DNA of 64,000 nt, taken from the NCBI RefSeq assembly GCF_004000785.1, contig NZ_BILX01000027.1:1-64000 (forward strand), written 5' to 3'. The notes under the pieces are model-generated. The model was not told where the DNA came from and made no database searches. It saw only the letters and a list, made by a program, of their open reading frames with translations. Positions within the stretch are counted from its first letter, which is position 1; every line of letters starts with the position of its first letter. This DNA comes from Paenibacillus ehimensis NBRC 15659. Lineage in GTDB: Bacteria > Bacillota > Bacilli > Paenibacillales > NBRC-103111. Both the position numbers and the translations under genes were made by a program. Shown here piece after piece: positions 59,904 to 64,000 of this stretch.

Positions 59904-59954
59904 TTTAAGTAAATGCTAAGGATGGTTCGAAATGGAACGTGAGGAGTTGTATTC

Positions 59955-63428
<3,474 letters not shown>

Positions 63429-63461
63429 GACCAACTACTGAATGAAGGAGTGAATCCGATC

Positions 63462-64000
63462 ATGGCGAATGCGGGCAAAATGGAAAAGACCAACGATCAA
63501 TTGTCCCTTGAGGAGAAGCTGCTGCAATTTCAAAAGGAACAGGAGAAAGCGTTGGGGTTGGATCAGGCAAACCGGCATCAATGGTTCGATCCGGTTCCGC
63601 GCCAGTTTTTGGCCAAGGACAAGGCGTCGACGACGCTGCTGTTCGGCGGGCTGACGATGGCGCACGATTATTTGGTGGAAGGGGCTCTTAAGGGGCTCGG
63701 GTATAACGTAAAACACCTGGATTGTCCGGATAACGAGTCTTTGCGCTTCGGCAAAGAATTCGGCAACCGCGGCCAATGCAATCCGACGTACTTTACGGTC
63801 GGCAATCTGATTAAACATTTGCACCACCTGCGCGACGTGGAAGGAAAGTCGAAGGAGGAAATCGTCCGCAATTACCTGTTCATTACGAGCGGCTCTTGCG
63901 GCCCGTGCCGGTTCGGCACCTATGTGACGGAATACCGGAAAGCTCTGCGCGATGCCGGGTTTGACGGCTTTCGGGTTCTTCTGTTCCAGCAGACGGACGG
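63462..64000 (+). CDS. 2-hydroxyglutaryl-CoA dehydratase-like (COG3581) partner, 3' end outside window
   Basis: The visible 179 residues start MANAGKMEKTNDQLSLEEKL and run through LLFGGLTMAHDYLVEGALKGLGYNVKHLDCPDNESL, RGQCNPTYFTVGNL and ITSGSCGPCRFGTYVTEYRKAL. The Cys residues of QCNPTYF and SCGPCRFG are typical cluster ligands in the dehydratase/COG3581 family. The gene begins 33 bases after the activase with AAGGAG, so the two form an operon. Cut by the window end, so length and full domain set cannot be judged. Confidence 0.85.
   Translation, partial: MANAGKMEKTNDQLSLEEKLLQFQKEQEKALGLDQANRHQWFDPVPRQFLAKDKASTTLLFGGLTMAHDYLVEGALKGLGYNVKHLDCPDNESLRFGKEFGNRGQCNPTYFTVGNLIKHLHHLRDVEGKSKEEIVRNYLFITSGSCGPCRFGTYVTEYRKALRDAGFDGFRVLLFQQTD

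Overview
The window looks like a Paenibacillus or close relative (Bacillales, GC roughly mid-50s percent). Evidence is the strong AGGAGG-type ribosome sites with many GTG/TTG starts, sporulation-linked cdaS, a ypbS (DUF2533) homologue, a single XerS recombinase, copper-amine-oxidase-stalk and DUF4855 surface proteins, and many small dedicated regulators. I see no rRNA, tRNA, CRISPR array or insertion sequence.

Layout. 1-8.5 kb: an autoregulated DUF3052/SRPBCC/ArsR operon, ypbS, a DUF4097 membrane protein, a frameshifted unknown gene, a 2-hydroxyacid dehydrogenase, a Nudix hydrolase, a frameshifted collagen/P-domain gene, an aldose epimerase and a SRAP protein with altered active-site residues. 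8.6-15.4 kb: amidase, CGNR regulator with divergent DinB gene and a shared dyad, aldo/keto reductase, penicillin acylase. 15.4-20 kb: nnr, a PASTA pseudokinase and xerS, with three 28-bp dif-like sites (11-bp arm, 6-bp centre, 11-bp arm). 20.7-25.7 kb: a compact five-gene cluster (carrier protein, ATP-grasp ligase, glycosyltransferase, ABC ATPase, BtrH-like papain-fold protein) that resembles the start of a carrier-protein-based natural-product pathway. 25.7-31.3 kb: PadR with operator, MFS efflux, arylamine N-acetyltransferase, aldo/keto reductase, and an ABC-F ribosome-protection gene behind a structured attenuator leader. 31.3-34 kb: a fatty-acid hydroxylase-type membrane protein, cdaS, a TipA/Mta-type MerR regulator and a Pmp3 peptide. 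34.1-43.1 kb: a self-contained ascorbate-type PTS operon (PRD regulator, IIA, IIB, IIC, phosphotriesterase-type lactonase, creatininase, SIS protein, its own HPr and Enzyme I). 43.1-50.4 kb: a peptide/nickel-type ABC importer with two methyltransferases behind a near-consensus Zur box. 50.5-59.8 kb: a copper-amine-oxidase-stalk protein, MarR and two MFS pumps with twin operator palindromes, a CPBP protease, and several broken genes (YjaZ-like remnant, DUF4855 pseudogene, MFS with altered C-terminus). 59.9-64 kb: a giant fused 2-hydroxyacyl-CoA-dehydratase-type activase and its partner, with a perfect Fnr/Crp-type palindrome upstream.

How it works together. Most loci are small transport, defence or catabolic modules, each with its own visible operator. 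The strongest candidates for undescribed biology are the carrier-protein cluster at 20.7-25.7 kb, the dif-like sites around xerS, the Zur-box importer with methyltransferases, and the Fnr-box activase pair. Five genes are interrupted or altered by frameshifts or deletions. Some could be assembly errors, so homopolymer positions should be checked in reads before calling them pseudogenes.
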